Position numbers and translations under genes: made by a program. The notes beneath the pieces were generated by a model. That model was given only the letters and a program-made list of their open reading frames with translations, had not been told where the DNA came from and ran no database searches. 64,000 nt of DNA. Source: Sorex araneus. Its lineage: Eukaryota > Chordata > Mammalia > Eulipotyphla > Soricidae. Below are positions 53,785 through 64,000 of the stretch, in pieces. The stretch covers positions 176,833,089 to 176,897,088 of the forward strand of contig NC_073305.1 of assembly GCF_027595985.1 (NCBI RefSeq). The letters run 5' to 3'. How positions within the stretch are numbered: position 1 is the first letter of the stretch; the number at the start of each line of letters is the position of its first letter.

Positions 53785-54066
53785 ATTACATGTGGTTACT
53801 CAGTTCTCACTAATTAATTACTTTAATTGCCCTACTGGCCCAGTGGACCAGGCTCTTTAAATTCTTTGTGAATGTCAGCATCAAACAGGATCTTTATATA
53901 CTCATTGTTACATTCCCTGATCCTCACAGTGATAGGAAATCACTTACATCAGTTACATGCAGTTACTCAATCAGTTCTCACTAATTGAATTACTTGAATT
54001 ACCCTCACTGGGAGTGTGAAACCAGGCTCTTGTAAATTCTTTGTGTGCTCAGGCATCAAACAGAGA
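53785..54066. repeat. Tandem duplication, unit about 170 bases
   Basis: GTTACTCAGTTCTCACTAAT to GCATCAAACAG (53793-53887) recurs as GTTACTCAATCAGTTCTCAC to GCATCAAACAG (53962-54062). Confidence 0.85.
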
Positions 54067-54610
54067 TGTACAAGAGCCGAGAGGACTTCCTACCTCACTT
54101 CGTGTAAAAGTAGGTCTGGTCAAACCATCCTCACTCCATGGGTTTCATCTCACTTCTCTTTATCTCATCAATATGATCATCCCCAGTGAGGAAAATCAAA
54201 CAACATTCTTGTCTTCATGTAGTAGAGATGAGGGCTCAGTCTCTGCTGGTTGCAAGGGGCAACTGACTCTGATGTGAGGAACGGACGAGTTCATGAATGA
54301 TACCCTATTCCCATCCATTGGTCCCTAATCATTTCAATGAGAAAAATAGACAAAGACCTTCTACTCCACACATTCATCAACTGACAGGAACAGTATCTAC
54401 TGCCAATGGATCCACTCAAGATAAGGCTATGAGAATGTGCAGGGGGCCTTACCAGATCACAGGGCTTGTCTCTGCTTCAGCTAAGGCACAAGGGATAATG
54501 TCAAATTTGTAAATCCACAGAAACAGGGAAGCACAGAACATTCCTGATTGATTGTTATAATGTCCACACAGGGAAAGCCTATGTTATTAGTTTGAAAGAC
54601 AGAAGACCAA
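54066..54610. other. No gene recognised
   Basis: Unique sequence downstream of the pseudogene. Confidence 0.5.
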
Positions 54611-54611
54611 A

Positions 54612-54765
54612 GTGTCAGGCTGAAGAGGTAACAGGGGTTAAAGCCCTTGCCTTGCACTCAGCTGGCTCCACTTTAATCTCAAAACAGCACCAAGTGTGAC
54701 TCCTAAGCACAGATCCTAGAGTAAGTTCAGAGCACTGCCGGGTATGGCCCCCAAAACAAAAGAGT
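54612..54765 (+). mobile_element. SINE, old
   Basis: GTTAAAGCCCTTGCCTTGCA and GCACTGCCGGGTATGGCCCC. Confidence 0.65.
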
Positions 54766-54807
54766 AACACTAAAGGTGATGTCACTTATATTATACTCCC
54801 CTCTGCT

Positions 54808-54984
54808 TTTTTTTTTCGCTCTTTTTGGGGTCACACCTGGCGATGCACAGGGGTTACTCCTGGCTTTGCACTCAGGAATTGCTCTTGGCGGTGCTCAGGG
54901 GACCATATGGGATGCTGGGAATCGAACCTGGGTCGGCCATGTGCAAGGCAAATGCCCTACCCGCTGTGCTATCACTCCAGCCCC
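54808..54984 (-). mobile_element. SINE, antisense, young
   Basis: CTCCCCTCTGCTTTTT on both sides. Confidence 0.94.
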
Positions 54985-55499
54985 TCCCCTCTGCTTTTTA
55001 TTCTTCTTTCATTCTTAAAAAAACAAGGCAACAAACTCTTGCTTCATTGATCTGAGCTGCTCTCAGACTGGACTGCACATAGGCAAACAATCCTCTCATC
55101 AAACTTCAATAACAGTGCTTTCAGAATACTTTGTAGTTACGAAACTAGAAACCAAATTAGAACAAATTCTCAGGGCTTGCCCCATCTTGTGGGACTGTTG
55201 CTATGCCGGGAAACTTAAGGCCTGAAGTAAGGTGCTCTCCTCTTCAGTGAAGGGGGAACTGTGTACCTGGACTAAATAGACAATGTAAGTAAATACTTAT
55301 CTTGTGCACACGCGAAAACATAAAAGGTTCCAATATCACCTAGCATTTATAGACACCTTATAACAGCAACTTGCTTAATTGAGCATGGAATTACTAAAAT
55401 GGTGGCCTGAGCTTTCCACTGCTTTAGTTTGCTTCCACATTGTACCACGGGTCCCTCTATTCCTATTAGCCTTTAATCCCATGTATGAGAGGACACACA

Positions 55500-55745
55500 C
55501 CCTTCCCCTCCTCATTTTATTTAAACACCAAGGTTTACAAAGTTGTTCATGATGCATTTGTTACAGGCACTCAATGATCCAACCCCAATCCCAACACAAA
55601 TTTGACCTTCCCTCCACCATTGTTCCATTTTCTCAACTACCTCTGGAGCCTGGCCCTGTAGCAGGCCCAACATAATTTATTTTATGTTGTTTGTTACCAC
55701 TAAATGGCTAATGGAATTATTAAAAACTATTTCAGTGAAAATTTG
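55500..55745 (-). mobile_element. Antisense L1-type 3' end fragment
   Basis: It shares TACAAAGTTGTTCATGATGC and the following C-rich core with 32570-32700, and the end with 14580-14640. Confidence 0.55.
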
Positions 55746-56069
55746 TGAAAATTGTTATATTTCACATGGGGATATTGAGTCCTTGCTTGAGGGGGTTTAC
55801 TAAGCTGTTGTTGCTAGTTGAGCCCTCAATGTTAAAGTTTTTGTTAACTGAGTTTAGTTGGTTCTATATTACGTTTCCATCCAATCTACTATGCTCCTAC
55901 TGCGATGTTAGTATTGTAGAGTTTGGAGATGTTGCTTTAGAAAATCCAGAATATTTAACTAGTCAGTGAGCTTCCATAGCAGTGGTGGCGAAATATGGGT
56001 GTGTCTGCCAAGGCTTCCTGAAGTATAGCGGCAAGCGGGAAGGTTAGACTCCCTCACTGTTTCCACAGT

Positions 56070-56640
56070 CACCAACCGAGCCTTTTGTTATACCAGTGGT
56101 GCAGAGTATGAGATGTTGCACTCCAGGAATTCTAAAATTTTAAATATAGTAATAGAGCTGGAATTTAATTTTTTTAACTGGATGGTGACTTTGGGATCCG
56201 GAGACATCTCTGCAGTTTGTTGCTCTCTTCTGAGATTTATTTGTGAGTCTGGATCAGGTCTGTTAATGAGCTTATATGGCACCAGAGGCAGTTCTGGGCT
56301 CCTGGAAGAACAGGCAGATGCAGGGAGGTTTTCCATCCTTAACTCCTTGAGATCCTGGAGATTTTGGTCACAAAACCTGCACACTTGAGTTTTTCCAGTA
56401 GATTCATTCTTATGTATGAGGCTTATTCTGAGCCTGAGGAGATTGGCTGTGAACTTGGCAGCAATTGGGTTCTGGAAGCTTATGGCTCCTAGGGCTTTGT
56501 TGAGGTGGGTGGTGGGCTCATCTGCTCCCCTCTGGGCTGACCCAGGCAAGGCTCAGCCTGGCACAGTGCCTGGGGTATCTCTGCAGCTTGTTGCTCTGTT
56601 CTGAGATTTATTTGTGAGTCCTTTTATTTATTTATTTTTA
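56070..56640 (-). mobile_element. Antisense composite-element units
   Basis: Reverse complement matches 9302-9860 closely. Two copies of the GAGATTTATTTGTGAGTC block (56231 and 56601) show the unit period. Confidence 0.65.
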
Positions 56641-56879
56641 AATAATTTATTTTTAAATAATTTATTTCTTTATCCTGCAAACCTAACTTGGGCCCTTCTT
56701 GCAGTAGCATTCTGGTCTGTGTTATTCTTTAGTAACACGCCGGCAAAGTAATAGAATTCAAGGAATTGTTAGAAAGGATTGTTAGAAAGTCCAACCTATA
56801 GCTAGTAGGTCAGAAGAGTTGAAAACCTGGACTTGTACCAGGCATTTGAAATATCTGTCTGCCTTGGGTGTCCTTTGAT

Positions 56880-57690
56880 ATTTATCTCAGTTCTAATAAC
56901 TCCTCAAGATAGCTCTTGAAGGCTCTCTGGCTCCTGATCGAGTTGCTGAATGGCCATGATCCCAGAGACTGAGAAACATCTTGGAACCCAGCGGCTTTTG
57001 GCAGAAATGCGTCTGGACTCCGAATTAGGTTTCGGCCCTGGGCCACCCCAAGTGGGAAAAGGTGCCAATCCACCGCCTTTTACCCCTGGCGGCTCAGGGG
57101 CCGCCATCTTCCAGAGGCCAGTGGGCAGACAGGTTTGGACCCGCTGTGAGGAGGCACGTGGGGCCTCACAGGACTGGGGTGGGGCCGGCCCTTTCCTCCC
57201 CCGCCCAAACGAGACACTGACTGTCTGCCCTCGAAGGGCCTCTCTGGCTCCTGATTGAGTTGCTGAACTGCCATGATCCCAGAGACTCAGAAACAAATCT
57301 CGAATCCCAGCGGCTTTTGGCAGAAATTCCTGCAGATTTAATTATTAAAAATCCAGAATACCATCATATGCTTTTCATAATCAGCAATAGAAAATCAAGT
57401 GTCTAATGTTGCCTTTTCCACAGATCTAAGTTGGCAGATCTAAGTCAAATAACAATGGTGGGGCCGGTGTTAAAATATTGAAGTATTGAAATATGAAAGT
57501 AGAGACTGACTAATGTAGACATCATCTGCCACACAGGTAGGGGGAAGGTGTGGGCTGGCGGTTCCGTATACTGGGGTTTTTGGTGGTGGGAAATGTGCAC
57601 TGGTGAAGGGACCGGTGTTTCATCATTGTATGACTGAGTCTTAAACCTGAAAGCTTTGTAACTGTTCTCACAGTGATTCAATAAATAAAT
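56880..57690 (+). mobile_element. Composite element: two units plus L1-like 3' end
   Basis: TCTCTGGCTCCTGATYGAGT occurs at 56920 and 57239 (period about 319), each followed by CCCAGCGGCTTTTGGCAGAA. The tail is GGTGGTGGGAAATGTGCACT ... GATTCAATAAATAAA. Confidence 0.7.
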
Positions 57691-57705
57691 TAAAAATACA
57701 TAAAT

Positions 57706-57871
57706 AGGGGCTGGAACGATAGCACAGCGTGTAAGGCGTTTGCCTTGCACGCTGCCGACCCAGGTTCAAATCACAGCATCCCATATGGTCCCCGAGCACC
57801 GCCAGGAGTAATTCCTGAGTGTAGAACCAGGAGTAACCCCTGTGCATCGCCAGGTGTGACCCAAAAAGCAA

Positions 57872-57905
<34 letters not shown>
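57706..57905 (+). mobile_element. SINE with AAT-repeat tail
   Basis: AAAAATACATAAATAG before and AAAAATGCATAAATAG after; tail (AAT)n. Confidence 0.94.
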
Positions 57906-57954
57906 AATGCATAAATAGATGAAAAATAAAGAAAAAAGATAACTGTTGAAGAGA

Positions 57955-58560
57955 TAAACTCTTTAAGCTGAGAACTCTGGAGTGTTCTAGAAGTGGAGGC
58001 GGGCAGTCTCCCCCAGCCCTCCATACTTCAGGACCCCCAGTGGTCACACCCACATCCCACAACTGCTGGCATGTACACTCACTGCCCATGATTAAATATT
58101 CTGGAATTTCTGGAGCTCCAGACTCTACCGTACTGACACCCCAGCAGGCGCACACCAGATTAGAGGGGAAAGCAACACAGACGCCAACTAAGCTCTGTAA
58201 GCAAAGCACCAGCACAGAAGGCTCAGCCCGCAGCAGCAGCTTAGCAAACCCTCAGACAAGGACTGAGCGTCCCCATCCATGGTGTGATATCACAATTTTT
58301 ACAAATTTTTTTACTTGAGTATTCTGAAACAATAATTTCATTAGCCACTTAGTGGTAATAAGCAATATTAAATAAATTATTTTGTGCCTGCTTGGGAGGC
58401 ACAATATTGGGCAGGCTTGGGAGGCAGTTGGGAAAATGGGGTGAGCAGTGGAGGAAATTCACCCTGATGGTGGTATTGGTGTGGAATACTGAATGCTTGT
58501 AACAAAGGCATCATGAACGACTTTGCAAACGGTGGTGTTTAAATAAAGGGGGAAAAAAGA
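57955..58560 (+). mobile_element. Composite-type element, second tail subtype
   Basis: Repeat with stretches shared with the next copy at 58560-59130 (GTGGTATTGGTGT, TTTAAATAAAG). Confidence 0.5.
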
Positions 58561-59130
58561 GATGGCGTCAGGGGCAGACAGCAGTTCTCACCCACTGCTC
58601 CATCTCCTAACTCCTGCCAGGCTCTCTCATGTAGAAAAGCACTCCTGCACTAATCTTGAAGCTGCTGAGTCTGTCTCAGGTCCTAGCTCCTGGAGCACAT
58701 GACACCTCCAAATTTCACAGTATTAACATCCCAGGAGGAGCACAGGAAAATTATCTGGGAAAGTTGCACAGAAGCTCAATGAGCCCAAGGAGTGAAAACA
58801 ATTACACGGAAGCTTCAACTAGCACCAAACAGCTCAAAAGTCGCAGACGGTGACAATATTTATCAAGATAGTTATAAGTCTGCTTTGTAATAAGCAATAC
58901 AAAGTCAATTATACTGTGTATTTTGTAGCAGGAAATACAAAGTACATTATTGTGTGCTTGCTAAGTGGGATGTCTTGGGGGTGGATGGGAAAATGGGGAA
59001 GGTGACACTGGTAGTGGGATTGGTGTTGGAAAATCGAATGCCTGAAACAACTGTATTATGAACAATCTTACAAATCACAATGTTTAAATAAAGTTTTAGA
59101 TATAAAAAATAAAAATAAATAAATACTCCC
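58560..59130 (+). mobile_element. Composite-type element, second tail subtype
   Basis: AACAACTGTATTATGAACAA and TTTAAATAAAGTTTTA mark the 3' end. It lies directly after the previous copy. Confidence 0.5.
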
Positions 59131-59137
59131 TAGGGAG

Positions 59138-59310
59138 CAGTAAGATAGTACAGAAATTAAGACAACTTTCCTTGCACACAAAGAATCCAGGTTTGATCCC
59201 TGGCACCACATATGGTCCCCTCAGCACTGTCTGGAGTAATCCCTGAGCACAGAACCAGGAATAAGCCCTGAGAGGTGCTCAGTGTGGTCTAACCTCCCCC
59301 CTTCTCCGCC
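59138..59310 (+). mobile_element. SINE, old
   Basis: GGTTTGATCCC, GGTCCCCTCAGCACTG and GTCTGGAGTAATCC. Confidence 0.75.
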
Positions 59311-59329
59311 TCAAATTATTCAACCCAGG

Positions 59330-59495
59330 AACTGGAAAAATGGCATATTGGGTAGGGTGTTTGCCTTGCACATGGCCAACGCAGGTTCTATCCCCAGCAC
59401 CCTATATCGCTTCCAAGCCTGTTAGGAGTAATTTCTGAGTGCAGAGACAGGAGTAACCCCCGAGCATTTCCGCATGTGACACCCCTCCCCTCCAC
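59330..59495 (+). mobile_element. SINE, old
   Basis: GGTAGGGTGTTTGCCTTGCA to GAGCATTTCCGCATGTGACA. Confidence 0.75.
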
Positions 59496-60440
59496 ACATC
59501 AGAAAGAATTTACTCAACCAAAGGAAGACAGAAACACAAGGCACTGACGCTGCTGGCTGCTCTAGACAGCAGCAGTGCAGTGTTGGGATGTAGTTTCGGG
59601 AAAGAGGAGATAGTCCGTTGGTTTAGGGCAACCTGTGCACGTGCACGCATGTGTGCAGTGCGATCAAGTCAAAGACCCCCACATGGGCCATGGACTCATT
59701 CATCTGACAGAGTTTATTGGGGTAGTACAGTGTTCGTATATGGGCAGAAAGAGCTGCATTGTGTGTGGATCTTGAGGTGGGAAGAGGAGGGTGAAATTTG
59801 TGGTCTACATGGACTAGATGGGACGGAGTGTCATGGAAATAGAAATCACGGGATTTCTATAAGCTAATGCAGAGGTGCAACAATAACCTTTGCACAAACT
59901 ACAGGTGTCACACTCCCTGATCTGAAACACCAGCCACAGGCAGTGGCAAGGTGTTTGAGCATTGAGCCATGCTAAGCACTGGGGAATGCCGGCTGCCCTG
60001 ACAACAGCTCACCCTTCTCCAGGCAGAGACTGGGCTTCCCCTTGCAAGAGCTCAGCAGCAAAGATGGCCAGGGAGCTGTGACAGGAAAACCCCAACACTG
60101 GGATTCAGGGGAATGTCTCACGGCACCTCTACAGCGTTCTAAAGATGGACACATGCACATATTAATTGCTGACCATCAGGGCCTGGGACAGAGCACAGGG
60201 GAAGGGCTCCATCCACAGCGCCGCAGGCCTCCTGAGCATTGACACATGTCAGCCCCAAGCCCCAGAGCGTGTGGGTCCCAAGCAGGACTAGCATTGAACA
60301 GTGCGGGCAGTGGACAACTGTCCACCCAGGAATAGCCCAGGCCTCCTGAGCACCACATGAGAGGCTAAAAAAAAACCAATTAGTAGGAGAGAAAAGAGGT
60401 CATATTTAATAACATTAAAATAGAGAATATTTATTCTTTT
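59495..60440. other. No gene recognised
   Basis: Unique sequence. The 95-codon frame at 59580 has no recognisable motif. Confidence 0.5.
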
Positions 60441-60617
60441 TTTCTTTTACTGTTTGAGTCACACTCAGCAATGCTCAGAGGTTATTTGGGGCTCTGCTCT
60501 CAGGAATTACTCCTCCTAGCGGTGTTGTGGGGACCTATGGGGTGCTGGGATTGAATGCGGGTTGGCCACCTGCAAGGCAAATGCCCTGCCTGCTTTACTT
60601 TCGCTCCAACCCCCGCA
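60440..60617 (-). mobile_element. SINE, antisense, old
   Basis: GAGTCACACTCAGCAATGCT to TACTTTCGCTCCAACCCC. Confidence 0.85.
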
Positions 60618-60804
60618 TAGAGAATTTCTAGATAGAAAATTCTAAAGTACGTAGGATATACTAGGGCTTGCTATCCTGTACAAGCAATTGGGACCATCTG
60701 GAGAGAGATGACTTCACAGGACAAAACCCTTGCCTCTTTGTTTGTCCTGCCTTGATTGGTTTCAATATAAAATCTGTTTGAATCTAATCCTGTTACTTTA
60801 TTAT

Positions 60805-60945
60805 GGCTCCCAGAAGAAGCTTGTTTAAATGAAAACTACCTATGACGGGCCAGAGAAGAAGCTTGTTTAAATGAAAACTACCTACGACAGGCCAGAGAGA
60901 AAGCTTGTTTAAATGAAAACTACCTACGAAGGGCCAGAGAGATAG
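60805..60945. repeat. Three tandem copies of a 44-46 bp unit
   Basis: AAGCTTGTTTAAATGAAAAC followed by TACCTA(T/C)GA(C/A)RGGCCAGAGA occurs at 60818, 60863 and 60901. The last copy runs into a SINE head. Confidence 0.9.
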
Positions 60946-61035
60946 TACTGGGACAATGGTATTTGCCTTGCATATGGCCAATCCGGTTTGGCCCCTGGCA
61001 TCACATAAGGACCTCCATGCATTCCTCCTCCCCTG
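60934..61035 (+). mobile_element. SINE head, 3'-truncated
   Basis: GGGCCAGAGAGATAGTACTG to GCATCACATAAGGACC. Confidence 0.7.
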
Positions 61036-61280
61036 GCCCCGCATTACTGTTTATTTGGTTACCTTGACACAAAAGCCCAAGTGGCCTTTTCCACATCAAA
61101 ACCTGTGCATAAATAAAAGAAAAGGAGTAGTTGTGTTGCTGTACAAACTCAGACTGGTGCAAAGATGTCGAGTGCGTACAGCACCAAAGATGGGGCAAAT
61201 GTCCTCCATGTGCCAAAGTTAACCCAGTTGCTTCATTCTCTGGGTGACCCAAAAGCGGGAAGATGATTGTGGGCATTCTT

Positions 61281-61738
<458 letters not shown>

Positions 61739-61739
61739 A

Positions 61740-62410
61740 CCATACAATCATCCAACACCCATCCCTTCACCAGTGCACATTACCCACCACTAAAATCCCC
61801 AGTATTCCTTCCCTCCCCCCAGTTCCACATCTCCCCTGCCTGCGTGGCAGATAATTTGCACAATACTCTCTTTCTCTAGTTCCCTTTGATATTTCGAGAC
61901 TAGAGCTATCACCACGCATGCCTGCCGTAAAGGCAATGCCAGACAATGCTTTGTATTGTTTGTTTTGGATGCAATATAGTGTCATGTGGTCACAAGAGCG
62001 GCCGCACAATCTAGGAATTCTAAAATTTTAATAATTAGGGTCTGAAGAGATCATTGCAGCAAGTTACTGGGGTATGAGGTTCATTTGTGCCGTCTCTGGA
62101 TCCTGGCCGTGTGGGAGCTTAAGTAGCCGGTGGTGGCCAGGTGTTGCATCATCTCAGAGTCCCATGGTATGGGGGTGGAAGAGGAGTGCCCATTCTTCCC
62201 CTGTCCCCTGAGGCCTCCTGTTTGGTGCCACCGCCACTTGTACCTGGAGCTTGTTGCTGACTTCTAGAAAACGGCCTTCGCCAGAGTTCCTAGGGGGTAG
62301 GCGGAGGGACGTCACCTACCCCCGTTTGGAGCAGCCCAGCGGAACCGGCCTATTGCAAAGTCCAGGGCCATCTCTATCTCTGTAGCAAGTTGCTCGGGTC
62401 TGAGTTTCGT
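61740..62410 (-). mobile_element. Antisense composite element behind the CTTT tract
   Basis: CATCCCTTCACCAGTGCACA is the reversed tail; GCGGCCGC near 61998; then GC-rich units to about 62410. The CTTT tract lies exactly at its 3' end. Confidence 0.6.
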
Positions 62411-62427
62411 TTGTGTGTTGCTATGCC

Positions 62428-62496
62428 AGGGATCAAGCCCGGGTTGGCTGCGTGCAAGGCAGATGCCCCACTCGCTGCACTATCACTCGGGCCCCT
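62428..62496 (-). mobile_element. SINE head fragment, antisense
   Basis: Only the tRNA-like third remains: AAGCCCGGGTTGGCTGCGTG to CTATCACTCGGGCCCC. Confidence 0.8.
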
Positions 62497-62499
62497 CTT

Positions 62500-63335
62500 C
62501 TGCTCTCTTCCAAGGCTAATATAAAATGAGCTAGAGGTGACCTGTTTCTGCTCCCCAGCAGGCCTCTCGGGGACCCCACGAGGGAACCAAGTGTGGAGCC
62601 TCCATCCAAGGCAGCCCCACTGTTAGGGCACGGTCCTGGATCTCTGACCCCAGACAAGGACCACACACGAATGCAATTGACCAAACCTTGGAGGCAGAAG
62701 AACAAATGACAAATGCTCAAGTGCTCAGGGTACAAGAACCAATTATCAATGGCACAGGAGGCACAGTTCTGAGTTACTTACTTCTTACTGCCCTGTTCAT
62801 CCCTTCAGTATTTCATTCTATTAGTCTACGGGTCTGTAATTTTCAACGTCCCTTTGGAAACCTCACTCCAATACCCATTCTTCTTCTTCTGCAGGGTGTT
62901 CTGGCTTAGAGGATCTATTCTGTAATAGGTTATTAATCCCATGATGAAACAAGAATTGAAAGCTGTTATGTACTAAAAATGAATACTTAGAACCAGTTTA
63001 GATCTCTGCTCTCAGTTCTTTAATCAACTTTACAGGTTGGGGGAAGCAATTGATACTTTAAGCTGAAGTTCCCCCACTTTGGTAAAGCTCTGGCTCCTGC
63101 TTGTCTGGTGACTTGTCTGCTTGTCTTGGCCAGACTGGTGACAGCATACACAACATTAAGTATCTTTATAGACTAGACAGCTTACTTACTAAATTAACCT
63201 TTGTATAACTAGAGTCTGATTCTTTAATAACCTTTGTATAACTAGAGTCTGATTCTCACAAAAGAGGCAAATTACAGAAACATGGTTTTCTCTCCTCCTC
63301 CATTTTATTTACTTCTTTTTATTTATTTATTTATT
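62500..63335. other. No gene recognised
   Basis: Mostly unique AT-rich sequence with the 34-base tandem. Confidence 0.5.
63190..63258. repeat. Tandem duplication, unit about 34 bases
   Basis: AACCTTTGTATAACTAGAGT plus CTGATTCT occurs twice. Confidence 0.9.
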
Positions 63336-63513
63336 TTTGCTTTTTTTTTTTTTTTAATCACAACCAGCAGTGCACAGGGGTTACTCCTGGCTCTGCACTC
63401 AGGAATTACTCCTGGCAGTGCTGGGGGACTATATGGGATGCTGGGAATCAAACCTGGGTCGGCCACGTGCAAGGCAAATGCCCTACCTGCTGTGCTATCG
63501 CTCCAGCCCCTCT
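63335..63513 (-). mobile_element. SINE, antisense, young
   Basis: TCTCCTCCTCCATTTTA on both sides. Confidence 0.94.
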
Positions 63514-63662
63514 CCTCCTCCATTTTAAATTTTCCAGACAGCTTAACAAATCTGGCTTGATCTTTTGCATAAGCACAGCAAGATTGGAGAACTCTCCACT
63601 TGGGGTACTCCATTATTTACTGAGAAGTCAAAGACAGAGCAGGAAACACACCAATAACAGCA

Positions 63663-63668
63663 TTTAAT
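63663..63668 (-). promoter_or_regulatory. Candidate polyadenylation signal ATTAAA
   Basis: ATTAAA on the minus strand about 190 bases after the putative stop at 63857. It is consistent with a short 3' UTR. Confidence 0.3.
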
Positions 63669-63856
63669 GTTTTTAACTCACATCAGGGAAACCCCAGGCT
63701 TGGCCATAAGATGTGAAGATCAGGTCCCAGGATGAACTTAAAGGTAGAGCCTTCAGGTTGAACGGGATGTGGCCTCAGGCCTCTCACCCTCCATAGGAGT
63801 GTCTAGCAGTCAGGAGTCCATCCCACACACAGAGGGTGGGGCTCAGGCTGAGTCAG

Positions 63857-63983
63857 TCATTGCAGATTTCCAGCTTCTTCATTTTCCATTGCACAGACGA
63901 TGTCCAGTCCTTCCTTGAGCCAGCCTGCCTTTAGAGTCTCCTCGAAGTTAGTAGAGTACTTGAAACAATAACTGTTAAATACC
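63857..63983 (-). CDS. Possible terminal exon of an unidentified gene, cut by the window edge
   Basis: On the minus strand an open frame reads YCFKYSTNFEETLKAGWLKE, then GLDIVCAMENEEAGNLQ and TGA at 63859-63857. ATTAAA follows at 63668-63663. An in-frame TGA lies just upstream (about 63994-63992), so an exon would have to start at one of two weak AGs between. Composition looks protein-like, but I do not recognise the family, and a retrocopy fragment is equally possible. Confidence 0.35.
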
Positions 63984-64000
63984 TGCTCCAGTCATTTAGA

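Noticed and set aside
60805..60945. CRISPR-like array
   Set aside because: Three adjoining units with no unique spacers in a mammalian genome; a minisatellite.

Overview
This is mammalian nuclear DNA, most probably from a shrew (Soricidae, Sorex-like). The main evidence is dozens of copies of one tRNA-derived SINE. It has an A box of the form TAGCACAGCGGG, a B box GGTTCGATTCC and a body ending in GTGACCCAAAAAGCAAAAA, and I recognise it as the shrew SOR-type SINE. L1 fragments, LTRs, a CpG island and AG/GT-bounded exons agree. Species assignment is from memory of the SINE; the mammalian call is certain. Most open reading frames here are repeat-derived (SINE bodies read in all frames, CTTT microsatellite, L1/RTE debris).

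The gene content is a head-to-head pair of NKG2D-ligand genes of the RAET1/ULBP family (MHC class I-like alpha1-alpha2 proteins without alpha3). The minus-strand gene (24227 down to 12734) has four exons, uniform phase-1 junctions and an unbroken 304-residue reading frame: signal peptide, alpha1, alpha2, Ser/Thr/Pro stalk, long transmembrane helix and short tail. Its exon 1 lies in a CpG island (about 23.69-24.90 kb). The plus-strand copy (47294 to 53094) has the same exon order but a lost start ATG, a net 2-base deletion in the alpha1 exon, a missing exon-4 acceptor and a nonsense codon, so I call it a pseudogene. Introns and flanks are also shared between the two (about 12.7-16.5 kb against 49.85-53.1 kb), so they are an inverted segmental duplication. 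At the right edge a possible terminal exon of another minus-strand gene (63983-63857, with ATTAAA downstream) is visible but unidentified.

The rest is accessory DNA. Intron 1 of the intact gene contains a nearly complete RTE-clade LINE (about 16.96-19.98 kb) whose 5' third is inverted. A second SINE subfamily carries the RTE 3' end, and in longer copies RTE 5' UTR sequence, behind the usual tRNA head; this is a SINE-LINE partnership visible inside one window. An L1 at 25.4-27.3 kb also has a 5' inversion. Several copies of a composite element (GC-rich units of about 0.3 kb followed by an L1-like 3' end, with no ORF) are scattered on both strands. One solo LTR and a second LTR-like family in two opposite copies are present. 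Microsatellites include a 460-bp CTTT tract. Long stretches show no gene that I can support; these are listed.
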